Assembly (NCBI GenBank): GCA_965237965.1
Contig: CBDEGT010000002.1
Location: 124,001-188,000 of the forward strand
Direction of reading: 5' to 3'
From: UBA2988 sp965237965
GTDB taxonomy: Bacteria; Gemmatimonadota; Gemmatimonadetes; Longimicrobiales; Gaopeijiaceae
DNA: 64,000 bases
The translations under genes and the position numbers were made by a program. This document shows positions 1 through 9,006 of this stretch, piece after piece. Position 1 is the first letter of the stretch. Each line of letters begins with the position of its first letter. The notes beneath the pieces were generated by a model. The model saw only the letters and a list, made by a program, of their open reading frames with translations, was not told the origin of the DNA and made no database searches.

Positions 1-391
1 GGGCGTAGTCCCGCAGCGTCTGCCGCCACTGCCCGGCCATGCGGGATGGGTTCTTCCAGGTCGGCGAGTGGATCGCCATCACCTTCTCGACGGCCGCCTC
101 GAAGGTGGGAACCCCCGCGTCTCTCGGGTCGTGGCCCCAATGGACCGCCCGCCTGTACTCCAGCGCCTTCTCCCTCGCCTCCCTGAGCGTCACGACCGGG
201 TACGAGCCCAGTCCGAGATTGGTGGGCTTCCCCGCCACTCGAATGCGCTGGCCCCAAGACTTGGAGACGCGCCCGGACTTCATCCGGTGGACGCGGAGGT
301 ACAGGCCGAGCCCGCCGAGCCCGCCGTCGCCGTAGCGTCCCGGCGTCTTCACCCGCGCCACGAAGGCGGCCGTAAGGGGTCGTTTACGCAT
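1..391 (-). CDS. P4-type tyrosine recombinase (integrase), N-terminal part, runs off window edge
   Basis: On the minus strand an ATG at 391 opens a frame that stays open to base 1, so the gene is cut by the window edge. The visible ~130 residues form the DUF4102/arm-binding domain of P4-type integrases: start MRKRPLTAAFVARVKTPG, then GRVSKSWGQRIRVAGKPT, LGLGSYPVVTLREAREKAL and DAGVPTFEAAVEKV. This closely parallels the first 130 residues of the complete integrase at 1413-2567, so the two are related elements pointing away from each other. The catalytic domain lies outside the window. Family assignment is firm; whether the full gene is intact is unknown. Confidence 0.85.
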   Translation of the reverse strand, partial: MRKRPLTAAFVARVKTPGRYGDGGLGGLGLYLRVHRMKSGRVSKSWGQRIRVAGKPTNLGLGSYPVVTLREAREKALEYRRAVHWGHDPRDAGVPTFEAAVEKVMAIHSPTWKNPSRMAGQWRQTLRDYA

Positions 392-540
392 GCGGTGTAT
401 CCTACCTGTGTATCACATATCGACGGATACACAATGGTACAATACGGTACGTACCGGCACAAGAGGGAGCCTGTAAACACGGCTCGGATACGCCGTATCA
501 CATTGTAATAACACACTTTACGGAACACTACGGGACCGCA
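392..540. other. intergenic region upstream of the left integrase
   Basis: Region of lower GC than its surroundings. It holds the palindrome CGGTACGTACCG at about 444-455 and no recognisable gene. It is the natural promoter/operator region for the integrase at 1-391; no clear promoter can be assigned. Confidence 0.4.
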
Positions 541-640
541 TGGGACGATGTTCGCGATCATACTGTTGTACTTGTGACAGAAGTCGCCCTTGACCTCGAG
601 CACGAGGGCGCTCGCCCGGCGGGCGGGACGGTCGGCCTGC
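540..640 (-). pseudogene. VirD4/TraG-like conjugative coupling protein, short internal scrap
   Basis: A ~30-residue stretch on the minus strand reads RASALVLEVKGDFCHKYNS, which resembles the segment after the Walker A region of VirD4/TraG coupling ATPases (typically ...VLDPKGD...). No start, Walker A or C-terminal part is present and the frame runs into unrelated sequence on both sides. It follows two other minus-strand conjugation-like fragments, which supports a degraded transfer region. The assignment rests on a short motif and is tentative. Confidence 0.35.
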
Positions 641-824
641 CAGGAGAGGAGCTGCTCCGGACGAACCGGAGGGCCTGCCAGCGATCGATCCGGAGATAGG
701 CGGAGATCTGGGCGCGGGTGAACACGCCGCTGTGGAGACAAGCCAGGGCGATCCACTCGGCTTGGCGTCCCGTCCAGCCGAACGCTTCGAGCGCGTCTTC
801 CCGTCCCCTGAGATGCGCGATCAT
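558..824 (-). pseudogene. small gene of a degraded conjugative region (unknown function), 3' end replaced
   Basis: The ATG at 824 overlaps the stop of the upstream VirB8-like gene (ATGA), a sign of translational coupling. The first ~57 residues look like real protein (MIAHLRGREDALEAFGWTGR, then WIALACLHSGVFTRAQISAY) and could form a small helix-turn-helix domain. After about base 640 the frame turns into low-quality Ser/Arg/Pro sequence while a VirD4-like fragment continues in another frame. I infer a deletion junction near 640. Function not recognised. Confidence 0.4.
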
Positions 825-1288
825 CGCGGCGCTTCCGTGACCAGAGCCCGGTCGGCCTGCAGGTAGGTGATGAGGATGCCCATCGGGTTGTAGACGACGA
901 GCTCGGAGGGGATGACGGTGAGGAAGGTGAACCGGAGCGTGATCGACCACCGCTCCCTCAGGGTCTCCTGCCCCTGCCGGAGGTGGACCAGGTCGAAGTC
1001 GGCGGTCGCGCCGTGGGGTGCCTCCGGTGCGGGGTGGATGCGGAGCACGACCTGCTCGACCTGGAGTTCGGTGTCGGCGGTGCCGGCCGCCATGGCGGCC
1101 ACCTCGGCGCCGTCACGCGTGAACGCGGCGTTCGCCAGCTCGGTCGAGAGGAAGCGGAGACTCCGGGTCCAGTGCTCCTCGACCGTGGCCCGGCGGCGCG
1201 AGTAGAAATCGGCATGAAGCGGTTCAGGAAGAACTTTGCCGATGACGTTCCAAGACGGCCCGTAACGACCCGTAGTAACCCTATAACC
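821..1288 (-). pseudogene. VirB8/TrbF-like type IV secretion protein fragment
   Basis: A minus-strand open frame of ~155 residues without a credible start. It contains ADFYSRRRATVEEHWTRSLR, LRERWSITLRFTFL, and near the C-terminus VVYNPMGILITYLQADRAL. The NPxG-ITxxQ pattern near the C-terminus is typical of VirB8/TrbF-type bridge proteins of conjugation machines. The N-terminal cytoplasmic/TM part is missing, probably removed when the integrase at 1413 was acquired. The next gene overlaps its stop codon, as in an operon. Confidence 0.45.
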
Positions 1289-1412
1289 TCTTAAACTACA
1301 GCGTGTTGCGTTACATAGGCTGAGTCGATTCGTCTATTGCCGTGCCGGGACACCTATTGTATTCTCCCTTGAATAGTGTACTATAAAGTGATCCGCAGCA
1401 CGGGAGAATACG

Positions 1413-2567
1413 ATGGCACGGCGACCGGCAACCCTTACTGCCGCCTTCGTACGGACGGTGAGCAAGCCCGGCGTTTACGGCGACGGACGCGGCTCGCGCG
1501 GCCTGAGCTTGCGCGTTCACCGGATGAAGAGCGGCCGGCTATCGCGCACATGGAGGCAACGGTTGCGCGTCGCGGGGCGGCTGACGACGACCGGGCTCGG
1601 CCGGTATCCCGAAGTCTCGTTGGCGGAAGCCCGGCACAAGGCCATTGAGAACGCGCGGGCCATCGGCCAGGGTGTGGACCCGCGCGGCGGCGGCGTCCCG
1701 ACGTTTCGCGAAGCCGCCGAAGAGACGATCCGGCTACACGCCGAATCGTGGAAAGCCGGCTCGCCGCTCCCCGGGGAATGGCACTCGACGTTCAGGCTGT
1801 ACGCCACGCCGATCCGGGACAAGCCGGTGGACCGGATCACGTCGGGCGACGTGCTGGCGTGTCTCCGGCCGGTATGGAACGTGAAGCCAGCCGCCGCGCG
1901 GAAAGCCCGGAACCGGCTCCGCGTGGCATTTCGCTGGTGCGTCGGACAAGGCTACATCTCGACGAATCCCGTGGACCGCGCAGTGGCCGCGCTCCCGAAG
2001 GTCAACGGCAACGGCACGACGCACCATCGCGCGCTCCCGCACGGTGAGGTTCCAGACGCGCTCCGGCGCATTCGGTCGGCCGACGCCCCGGAATCCGCGC
2101 GGCTCGCCGTCGAGCTGATCGTCTTGACGGCGGCGCGCTCCGGCGAAGCGCGCGCCGCGACGTGGGACGAAATCGACACGGCGGTGAAGGTTTGGACGAT
2201 CCCGCCGGCGAGAATGAAAGCCGGCCGGGAGCATCGCGTGCCGCTGTCCAGCGGCGCGCTCGACGTGCTGCTGCGCGCCAGCGAGCTTGCCGGCGATTCG
2301 CCGTTCGTCTTCCCGACGCGGGCCGGCCGCGCGCTGTCCTCGAAATCCACTTACTGGGTGCTCCAGCTGGCCGGTGTCACCGGGACGACGCTGCACGGTT
2401 TCCGAACGTCGATTCGTGTCTGGATGGCCGAAACCGGCGTGGACCGCGAGACGGCGGAAGCCGTGTTGGCTCACGTCGTGCGCGGCACCGAGGGCGCGTA
2501 CATGAGATCGGACCTGCTGGCGCGCCGGTGCGAAGTCATGCAGGCATGGAGCGCCTATGTCGCATAG
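1413..2567 (+). CDS. P4-type tyrosine recombinase (integrase), complete
   Basis: A 384-residue site-specific recombinase that would integrate or excise a genomic island. It has the N-terminal DUF4102 arm-binding domain (about residues 5-90, LSLRVHRMKSGRLSRTWRQ, GLGRYPEVSLAEAR), a SAM-like core-binding domain (about 95-190) and a catalytic domain with all expected residues: Arg in TAARSGEARAATWDEID, His and Arg in LHGFRTSIRVWMAE, the second His in VLAHVVRG and the nucleophile Tyr in GAYMRSDLLARR. Length is normal for the family. The start is preceded by GGGAGA with good spacing. It lies between conjugation scraps and an ArdC fragment. No tRNA gene or att repeat is visible beside it. Confidence 0.93.
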   Translation: MARRPATLTAAFVRTVSKPGVYGDGRGSRGLSLRVHRMKSGRLSRTWRQRLRVAGRLTTTGLGRYPEVSLAEARHKAIENARAIGQGVDPRGGGVPTFREAAEETIRLHAESWKAGSPLPGEWHSTFRLYATPIRDKPVDRITSGDVLACLRPVWNVKPAAARKARNRLRVAFRWCVGQGYISTNPVDRAVAALPKVNGNGTTHHRALPHGEVPDALRRIRSADAPESARLAVELIVLTAARSGEARAATWDEIDTAVKVWTIPPARMKAGREHRVPLSSGALDVLLRASELAGDSPFVFPTRAGRALSSKSTYWVLQLAGVTGTTLHGFRTSIRVWMAETGVDRETAEAVLAHVVRGTEGAYMRSDLLARRCEVMQAWSAYVA

Positions 2568-2599
2568 TACGCGGAAGGATGGACCAGGGTGGCGCTCAA

Positions 2600-3112
2600 C
2601 GTAGACGAAGCCACGCAGCTCCTCCTTCGCATAGGCCGGTGAGCCGAACCCGTCGGCGATCCCTTGGGTGAGCGTGGCGCGGTTCATCCGCTCGGGATGG
2701 CCGGTGCTGTGCCCCAGCTCGTGCAGCGCGGTCTGGTAGTAGTGGTTCGCCGAGGGGAACTGCACCCGCTCGGGCAGCACGATCTCGTCGCGGTTCAGGT
2801 TGTAGAACGCCCGATCGCCGGCCACGTGACGGACGGGGACCCCGCTGTCTTCCAGCACCCTCTCGGCCTGCTGGTGCGCCTTCCAGAGCGGCTCGGCAGC
2901 GGGCGCGGGCCGGGCCGGCAGCCCGTCGGCCTGCTCGGCGTTGAAGACGGTGTACTGCCGGACGACAGGCGCGCGCATCCGCTCGTGGCGGTAGACGCGC
3001 TTGCCCTCGGCGTCCCTCCTGGGCCGTCCGCGCTCGTCGGTGACGGTGATCCGCCGGTGGTCCTGGTGCCGTTGGCGCTGATTCTCTAGCCACAACGCGA
3101 CCGGAGTGCTGC
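2600..3112 (-). pseudogene. ardC: ArdC-like antirestriction protein, both ends missing
   Basis: Minus-strand frame carrying the zincin-like metallopeptidase half of ArdC-type antirestriction proteins: RAFYNLNRDEIVLPERVQF, the zinc motif LHELGHSTGHPERMNR (HExxH-like) and SPAYAKEELRG. The N-terminal ssDNA-binding domain is missing: the frame begins at a 12-C homopolymer. The C-terminus is missing: after EELRG the frame runs into antisense of the integrase. ArdC proteins protect incoming DNA of conjugative elements, which fits the neighbouring conjugation debris. Non-functional as it stands. Confidence 0.75.
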
Positions 3113-3116
3113 GGCG

Positions 3117-3145
3117 CCCCCCCCCCCCGAAAAACACGTTTTCGT
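3117..3145. repeat. 12-C homopolymer followed by a short A/T hairpin
   Basis: Positions 3117-3128 are twelve consecutive C. Immediately after comes CGAAAAACACGTTTTCG (about 3128-3144), which can fold with a CGAAAA/TTTTCG stem. The tract marks the exact place where the ArdC fragment ends and may be a rearrangement scar, a variable tract or an assembly weak point. Confidence 0.6.
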
Positions 3146-3217
3146 TGACGCAGCGGCCTCAGCGGCCGAGTTTGAACGTCCCCTCAACGTCCCGTTCCCC
3201 CAGCAGGATGGTCTCAC

Positions 3218-5917
3218 ATGGCCCTGTTCGGTATCCGGAAATCGCTCCGCCCATCTGCCGCCGAGCTTCCGCTTGCACTCCAGGAACTGCTGGGTGAAGT
3301 AAAAGAGGAGAAGGCGGAGCTCGAGGTTGTCCTCGAGCGGGTGCGCAGGGCCGCCAAGTCCATGAGCAAGGTGGACAAGCAGCTCGTCGATGTGGCGAGG
3401 CGCCAAGAGGCGTTCGGCGAGGTGCTAGCATCGGCTGAGAGCCGCGCTGACAGCGTCTCCGAGCTTTCTGACGAGGTTGCCCGAGCTCGTGACTGCGCGG
3501 CTGAGCTGGAGCAAGGCCAGGGCGAGGCTGGGGAGGGACTCGCTCAGATACGCGAAGAGATGGGGTCTTTCGAAGGGGAGATTACCGGGATCAAGGCTGC
3601 CCTCATGGAGGCGCGCAAGGTGCGCGCCGACGTGGAGGGGTTGGCCGGGCCGGCGGGCACGGTGGACCAGCTCAAGCAGAAGTCGGAAGAAGTGGGCGAG
3701 CGGCTCAAGGACGTGCGGGAAGGTCTCCATGCCGTAGAGGAGACTCAGGAGACGCTGCGGAAGGGGCAGGCGGTGGAGCAGGGCGAGCTCGAGGAGCTAC
3801 GCTCTCTATCGCAGCGCCTGGGACGCGAGGTGGAGGAGGCTTCCGCACGGCTGGCTCGTATGGAGGCTGCAACCTCCAAGGTGACCAAGGTAGGGGAGGT
3901 GGCGTCCCGGGTGGAGCAGCAGCTTCAGAACCTTAATGCGCTTGCCGAGCACGTCAGCCGCAAGACCGGGTCTCTCGAGGAGCAGCGCGAAGTCGTTGAC
4001 CGGGCGGCCGCCCAGGCCGCCCGCCTGGACGATCTCGTGTGGGACGTGGACAAGAAGCTCAAGAAGGTCACCGAGGATTCCAAGGTGATCCAGAAGACGC
4101 AGAAGCGGATTCTCGGAGTACAGGAGCTGGTGCAACGGGTGGAGGAGCAGCTAGGCACCCTGAGGACGCGCGAAGAGAACGTGGCCCGGGAGGGCAGGGG
4201 TCTGGAGAAGCGGCTGGGCGAAATTCGTGACGAAATCGACGCCGGGCTCCAACGCTTCGAGATGGAGCGTAGTGGCCTGGATACGGTGAACACACAGGTC
4301 CTCAGCCTGAGGAGCACACTCGGAGAGTTCGAGGGCCGGCGCTCAGACATGGAGAAAGCCACTCGCGATATGGCTGGGGCCACGGCGCGGGCGGACGATT
4401 TGACCGCACGGCTGGCCACCCTCATGACAGACATGGGACGGGTGGACGAGCAGGCGGAGCGCGCACACGCCATGCGTTCCGTTTTGGAGCGGGCCGAGGC
4501 GTCCGCTGCGCGGGTGCGGGAGCAGGTTCAGAGCCTAGAGGACTCGCAACCGTCCCTGGACACGATGGCAGCTGACATCGTCGAGCTGAGCAAGGCGCAC
4601 GACGGGGTCAACGATACGCTGGAACAGCTCAAGGAAGCCCGCGCCGAGGTGGAGCGGAGTCACGCCGCACAAGCGGACACCCGCTCCTGGCTGACCCAAA
4701 CGCAGACCCAACTCGATGAGTTGAGGACTCAGGTCGCGGACATGGACCTTGCCGGCGCGCGCATCGACGAGACGCGCACGGCGTTGGATGATCTCGCTGC
4801 GCGCAATGACCTGATCGAAGAGCGCAAGCGCTTGCTGACGTCCGTGGAAGAGAGGTTGAACGACCTCGGCATGCTGTCGAATAGCCTGGACGAGCGCATG
4901 AGCGTGATGGAATCGCATCGGGCTGCCATGACCGAACTCGAGGAACACGCTCGCGGGCTGAACGACCGACTCGATGATGCCGACCGTCGTTTCAAGCAGG
5001 TGGCCCAACGCGCCGAAGAAGCTGGACAGGTGGAGGGGCGTTTTGACGCCTTGGCGAAGCGCGTGGAAGGCACGGAGGACCGGATCCGGGAGGTCGATGC
5101 GACGGTTAGGTCAGCCGGCCTCCGTGCGGCCGACGTGGAGTCGCTCGGGGTCAAGATCGAGGCCGTAGGTCAGGAGCTGGAGACGCGCGAGAAGGCTCTA
5201 CAGAGAGCGATGGCCGATCTGGGGCGTGCCACCGCCCTGCACAAGGACCTCTCGAAAGGGATCCGGGATCTGGAGGAACAGCAGCGGCGCGTGTCCCATG
5301 CGGCTGCTGCGGCGGGCGAACAGGCCTCCCTCATGGCAGAGCTGGCTGACCAGGTCGAGGGCAGGGTGGGCAACCTGCGCTTCGCGGAAAAGCGCATCAC
5401 CCAGTTCGAGGAGAAGCTTGCTGGCTTTTCGGCGGCCGAGCAGAGTCTGGAGCAAACGCTCCAGAACCTGGCCACACGGCAGGAAGGAGTGGACGCAGTG
5501 CGTGGAGAGCTGGATCAGTTATTCACCGCGGTGGAGGGCACGGTGAGCGACGTGAGGAGCATCACAGACGCGCGCCAGGAAATCCAGCGTTCTCGGGCCG
5601 TGCTCGACGATGTCCTCGAACGAGCGGCTCGTGTAGACGAGCTCGCGCTTGCAGTCGACAAGAAAAAAATGGAGATCGGCGACGCCGAGGAGCGCATGGC
5701 GCGACTGGACACGCTCCTCAACGACATCCAGGGCAGTCTCGAGACGGTCCACAGCCAGAAGGCGGTGGTGGACGCGGTGCTCGAGAAAGCGGGGCAGCTG
5801 TCGTTCCAAGCGAAGGAGGCCGAGGCTCTGATCACTGCGCTCCGCGAAGAGCGCGACGTGGCGGCGCGCGTGCTGGAGGCGGTGCGCGAGGCGCGCGCGG
5901 AGAAGCGGGTCAGCTGA
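3218..5917 (+). CDS. large coiled-coil protein of unknown function (899 aa)
   Basis: An 899-residue protein almost wholly made of charged heptad-like sequence rich in Glu, Arg, Ala and Leu, from about residue 20 to the end, with no signal peptide, membrane segment or Walker motif visible. The first ~20 residues (MALFGIRKSLRPSAAELPLA) are the only non-coil part. Related blocks recur, for example DDLVWDVDKKLKKVTEDSKV (~270) and DELALAVDKKKMEIGDAEER (~808). It resembles SMC/ParA-associated rod or cytoskeletal coiled coils in composition only. It stands alone between mobile debris, yet is undamaged over 2.7 kb. Start: ATG with AGGAT nine bases upstream. Real gene very likely; function unknown. 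Confidence 0.8.
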   Translation: MALFGIRKSLRPSAAELPLALQELLGEVKEEKAELEVVLERVRRAAKSMSKVDKQLVDVARRQEAFGEVLASAESRADSVSELSDEVARARDCAAELEQGQGEAGEGLAQIREEMGSFEGEITGIKAALMEARKVRADVEGLAGPAGTVDQLKQKSEEVGERLKDVREGLHAVEETQETLRKGQAVEQGELEELRSLSQRLGREVEEASARLARMEAATSKVTKVGEVASRVEQQLQNLNALAEHVSRKTGSLEEQREVVDRAAAQAARLDDLVWDVDKKLKKVTEDSKVIQKTQKRILGVQELVQRVEEQLGTLRTREENVAREGRGLEKRLGEIRDEIDAGLQRFEMERSGLDTVNTQVLSLRSTLGEFEGRRSDMEKATRDMAGATARADDLTARLATLMTDMGRVDEQAERAHAMRSVLERAEASAARVREQVQSLEDSQPSLDTMAADIVELSKAHDGVNDTLEQLKEARAEVERSHAAQADTRSWLTQTQTQLDELRTQVADMDLAGARIDETRTALDDLAARNDLIEERKRLLTSVEERLNDLGMLSNSLDERMSVMESHRAAMTELEEHARGLNDRLDDADRRFKQVAQRAEEAGQVEGRFDALAKRVEGTEDRIREVDATVRSAGLRAADVESLGVKIEAVGQELETREKALQRAMADLGRATALHKDLSKGIRDLEEQQRRVSHAAAAAGEQASLMAELADQVEGRVGNLRFAEKRITQFEEKLAGFSAAEQSLEQTLQNLATRQEGVDAVRGELDQLFTAVEGTVSDVRSITDARQEIQRSRAVLDDVLERAARVDELALAVDKKKMEIGDAEERMARLDTLLNDIQGSLETVHSQKAVVDAVLEKAGQLSFQAKEAEALITALREERDVAARVLEAVREARAEKRVS

Positions 5918-6056
5918 TCTAGCCGACGCGCACGACGTTGCAGTAGGCTCTAGCCCGCCGCAGCCACCAGACCTGTGCGTCTACGAGGCGTGCGGTCGTC
6001 TCCTCTGTGCAGCCCTTACGGGACTGCCTGATTCACATCTCAGGAGGGAGACGGTA

Positions 6057-6240
6057 TGATCTGGCCAGCTCTGATGGCCTTGGCAGGCAGCCCCTGCCGC
6101 CCATCGCCTCGTGTGCTGTGTTCCTCGCCTGCGTGACGCTTTCGTCGTGCGCTGGCGGCGCTCCCGCTCCCTCTGTCCGCCCGGCTAGGGCATCGCTCAC
6201 TCGGTTCACCACCTCGGTGACGGAGCTTCGGCAGCGGATG
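6057..6240 (+). pseudogene. possible 5' end of a lipoprotein gene, cut by an IS3 element
   Basis: AGGAGG at about 6042 precedes an ATG at 6057. A hydrophobic stretch ending in a lipobox-like sequence (CAVFLACVTLSSCAGGAPAP) follows, but in another frame than that ATG, so a frameshift or a different start must be assumed. The sequence then meets the truncated IS3 transposase near 6240. This may be the leader of a lost lipoprotein gene; it is a weak call. Confidence 0.3.
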
Positions 6241-6660
6241 GAAGAACGCCCGTCGTGCGTCCTCGAGGCCACGAAGTCGTACGACCAGACGTGGCCCCGA
6301 TACAGCGGCCTCAGCCGGATGCACGATCCGTCGTTGAGCCACAGCCGACCTCGCTTCGGCTGCCGCTCCGGGACCTTCAGCCCCTCCTGTCTCCAGATCC
6401 GCTCCACCCGCTTGTGGTTCACGGCCCAGCCCTCCGTCCTCAGCATCCCGGTCACCATCCGGTACCCGTAGCGCCCGAACCTGCGAGCCACCTTCACCAC
6501 GTCCTCTCTCAGCGCCTCCTCATCTTCGCTTCGCTTCGGTATCCGACGCTGCGTCGAGCGTGCCTGGCCCAACACCCGGCACGCCCTGCGCTCACTCACC
6601 CCAAGCCGCTGGCGTACTTGCACCACGCAGCGTCTGCGCCGCTCGGGGCTTAGAAGTTTC
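6240..6660 (-). pseudogene. IS3-type transposase OrfB, N-terminal half only
   Basis: Minus-strand reading RRACRVLGQARSTQRRIPKR, RFGRYGYRMVTGMLRTEGW, VNHKRVERIWRQEGLKVP and WLNDGSCIRLRPLYRGHVWS corresponds to the HTH_21 region and start of the rve domain, matching the intact copy at 29274-30305. Homology stops after the motif YDFVASRTHDGR, near 6240. Two of the three catalytic acidic residues are lost. Confidence 0.85.
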
Positions 6661-6933
6661 CCTCGGAGGCTTCCTTCAAGATCAGCTTGTCCAGCGTCAG
6701 CTCTGCCACCGCCCGCTTCAGCTGTTGGTTCTCCTTCTCGAGCTCCTTGAGACGCTTCGCCTGGCTCAGCTTCATTCCCCCCCGTACTCCCGCCTCCATC
6801 GGTAGTACGTTTGCTCGCTCACCCCCAGGTCTCGGCACACCTCTTTGGTCGTATTGCCGTTCGCCAGGGCCACCTCTGCCTTGCGTAGCCGGTTGATGAT
6901 CTGTGCCGGACTCAGCCTCTTTGGTGCGGCCAT
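6650..6933 (-). pseudogene. IS3-type transposase OrfA, frameshifted
   Basis: From the ATG at 6933: MAAPKRLSPAQIINRLRKAE, then SEQTYYRWRREYGG, a normal HTH OrfA. At 6777-6783 the coding strand has a run of seven G that throws the frame into a stop. The rest, MKLSQAKRLKELEKENQQL...LKEASEGNF, continues in another frame to 6650. A homopolymer slip has inactivated it. Confidence 0.8.
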
Positions 6934-7144
6934 TGTGCCCTCCCCTTTCGTGTCTTGACCCCGTCCAGATTCTAAAACTGGACGGGGTTGTTAGCGGCGG
7001 CCCAAAATTGCACAGATGTGGCGGCCGAAAATTGCGCACTTGGCGACTTCGTGGCTGCGAAGCGCCGGGCATGACACGACAGGGCCGAGCGACCTCGTAG
7101 CCGATCGTTCACGTTGGCGTCTCCTCGAGAGCGGTGGGGGCGCG

Positions 7145-8185
7145 ATGATCGGATGGGAGAAGCGAGTGTTGCTGAGGCATTATCTCGAGCAAGGCCTAAC
7201 GAAGGCCGCGGTAGCTGAGCAGCTAGGCGTGAGTCGGCGCACGGTTCACTACTGGATCGAGACGGGGCAGCTGGACCGGGACATAAGCGAGGAGACGACG
7301 CGGTACGGGCCTCGACCACCGGTGCCGACGAAGCTGGACGCGTACAAGGGCATTGTACTGAGCCGGTTGGCCGAGTACCCGGAGCTCACGGCGGTCCGGC
7401 TCTTCGAAGAGATCAAGGCAGCCGGCTACTCAGGCGGCTACACGCAGGTGAAGGAGTACGTGCGGCGGGTCAGGCTCCGGCCACCCGAGGAGCCCTTGGT
7501 ACGCTTCGAGACTGCGCCGGGCCATCAGGGCCAGGTAGACTTCGCGGACTTCCGGCTACCGTGGGGCAAGCGCTACGCGCTTCTCGTGGTCCTGGGCTAC
7601 TCGCGCCAGCTGTGGCTGCGGTACTTCACTCGCAAGACGATGGCTCATGTCTTTGAGGGCCTGGAGGCCGCATTCGCCTCGTTCGGTGGCGTACCGTCCG
7701 AGCTACTGTTCGATCAGATGAAGGCGGTCATCATTGATGATGAGCGCGACGCAGGTGGCCGGGTCACTGAGAACGCCGAGTTCCTGCGCTTCGCGTATCA
7801 CTGGGACTTCCGGGTCCGAGCGTGTCGGCCGTATCGGGCGAAGACCAAGGGCAAGGTCGAGCGACCGGTGAGTTACGTGCGCTCGAGCTTCTTCTACGGC
7901 CGCACGTTCACATCCGACTCTGATCTCAACGCTCAGGCCCAGCACTGGCTCGATACGGTGGCTAATGTGCGCAACCACGGCACACTCAAGGAGCGACCGG
8001 TCGACCGCCTCGAGCGGGAGCTGAGCGACCTGAAGCCGCTCGCTCTACGTCCATACCGCTCCTACGTGCTGCCGCCCATGGTGAAGAAGCAGCCAGCGCA
8101 GACTCAGGTGAACAAGGTGCCACGCATCGACGTTCAGCGTCGACCGCTCGAGACGTATGCTCAGGTCGTGGGAGGCGCCCGGTGA
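7145..8185 (+). CDS. istA: IS21-type transposase IstA
   Basis: DDE transposase of about 347 residues, taking ATG 7145 as start (preceded by GAGAGCGGTGGGGG). N-terminal helix-turn-helix (LTKAAVAEQLGVSRRTVHYW, residues ~18-38), rve core with the first Asp in GQVDFADFRLPWGKRYALLV, second Asp in LLFDQMKAVII and Glu in TKGKVERPVSYVR, then a C-terminal basic tail. It cuts and joins the element ends together with the ATPase IstB encoded next, whose GTG overlaps its stop by four bases. Confidence 0.92.
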   Translation: MIGWEKRVLLRHYLEQGLTKAAVAEQLGVSRRTVHYWIETGQLDRDISEETTRYGPRPPVPTKLDAYKGIVLSRLAEYPELTAVRLFEEIKAAGYSGGYTQVKEYVRRVRLRPPEEPLVRFETAPGHQGQVDFADFRLPWGKRYALLVVLGYSRQLWLRYFTRKTMAHVFEGLEAAFASFGGVPSELLFDQMKAVIIDDERDAGGRVTENAEFLRFAYHWDFRVRACRPYRAKTKGKVERPVSYVRSSFFYGRTFTSDSDLNAQAQHWLDTVANVRNHGTLKERPVDRLERELSDLKPLALRPYRSYVLPPMVKKQPAQTQVNKVPRIDVQRRPLETYAQVVGGAR

Positions 8186-9006
8186 AGGCCGCTGTGCGCT
8201 CGCGTCGTGACCGGATCCGGGGCCAGCTCGCTGACCTCAAGATGCCCGGTGCGCTCGAGTCGCTCCACGACGTGCTCGCGGGTGTCGACGGCGGAGGCGT
8301 CACGGCATCGGAAGCCATCGAACAACTGCTCGGGGCTCAGATCACGCTGCGCAACAACCGAAGACTCCAGGCCGCGATGCGTTCGTCTCGGCTCCCTGCC
8401 ATCAAGCTGCTCGCCGACTTCGACTTCAGCTTCCAGCCCTCCATCAAGCGCGAGCAGATCGACTCCCTGCACGAGCTCGGCTTCTTGGAGCACAAGGAGA
8501 ACGTGATCTTCCTCGGCCCACCCGGTGTCGGTAAGACCCATCTCGCGATCAGCCTCGCCATCGAGGCCGCCCAGAGCGGGCGCAGGGTCTACTACGGCAC
8601 GCTCGCCGACCTCATCACCTCGCTCGAGGAGGCCAAGGCCGCCGGCAAGTTCGGGCACCGCCTCAAGACGCTGACCTACCCCGCGCTCCTCGTCGTCGAC
8701 GAGATCGGCTACCTGCCTGTCTCTCAGACCGGCGCCATGCTCTTCTTCCAGCTCATCAACCGCCGCTACGAGCGAGCATCGACCGTGCTGACTTCGAACA
8801 AGGGCTTCGAGGAGTGGGGCCAAGTCTTCGGCGACGAGGTCATGGCTGCCGCGCTGATCGACCGGCTCCTGCACCACTGTCACATCGTTAACATCCGGGG
8901 CAACAGCTACCGGATGCGCCATCACACCGAGCTCTCCAGGTCCCTCCACTCCGCTCCTTCGGAGCCGAACTCTTCACTCCATCGGCCTAGGAGATCAAGA
9001 ACATAA
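8182..9006 (+). CDS. istB: IS21-type transposition helper ATPase IstB
   Basis: AAA+ ATPase of the DnaC/IstB family, 274 residues. Walker A GPPGVGKTH (~residue 113), Walker B LLVVDEIGYLP (~165), sensor-like TVLTSNKGFEEWG (~195) and the arginine-rich segment ALIDRLLHHCHIVNIRGNSYR. It starts at a GTG overlapping the istA stop (GTGA), implying translational coupling. It selects target DNA and activates IstA. The C-terminal ~20 residues (RSLHSAPSEPNSSLHRPRRS) are a basic tail. Confidence 0.92.
   Translation: MKAAVRSRRDRIRGQLADLKMPGALESLHDVLAGVDGGGVTASEAIEQLLGAQITLRNNRRLQAAMRSSRLPAIKLLADFDFSFQPSIKREQIDSLHELGFLEHKENVIFLGPPGVGKTHLAISLAIEAAQSGRRVYYGTLADLITSLEEAKAAGKFGHRLKTLTYPALLVVDEIGYLPVSQTGAMLFFQLINRRYERASTVLTSNKGFEEWGQVFGDEVMAAALIDRLLHHCHIVNIRGNSYRMRHHTELSRSLHSAPSEPNSSLHRPRRSRT

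Noticed and set aside
1734..2580. Long minus-strand frame continuing the ArdC fragment across the integrase
   Set aside because: It is antisense to a well-supported integrase and has Arg/His/Pro-rich composition. Only the part from 2600 on has homology.
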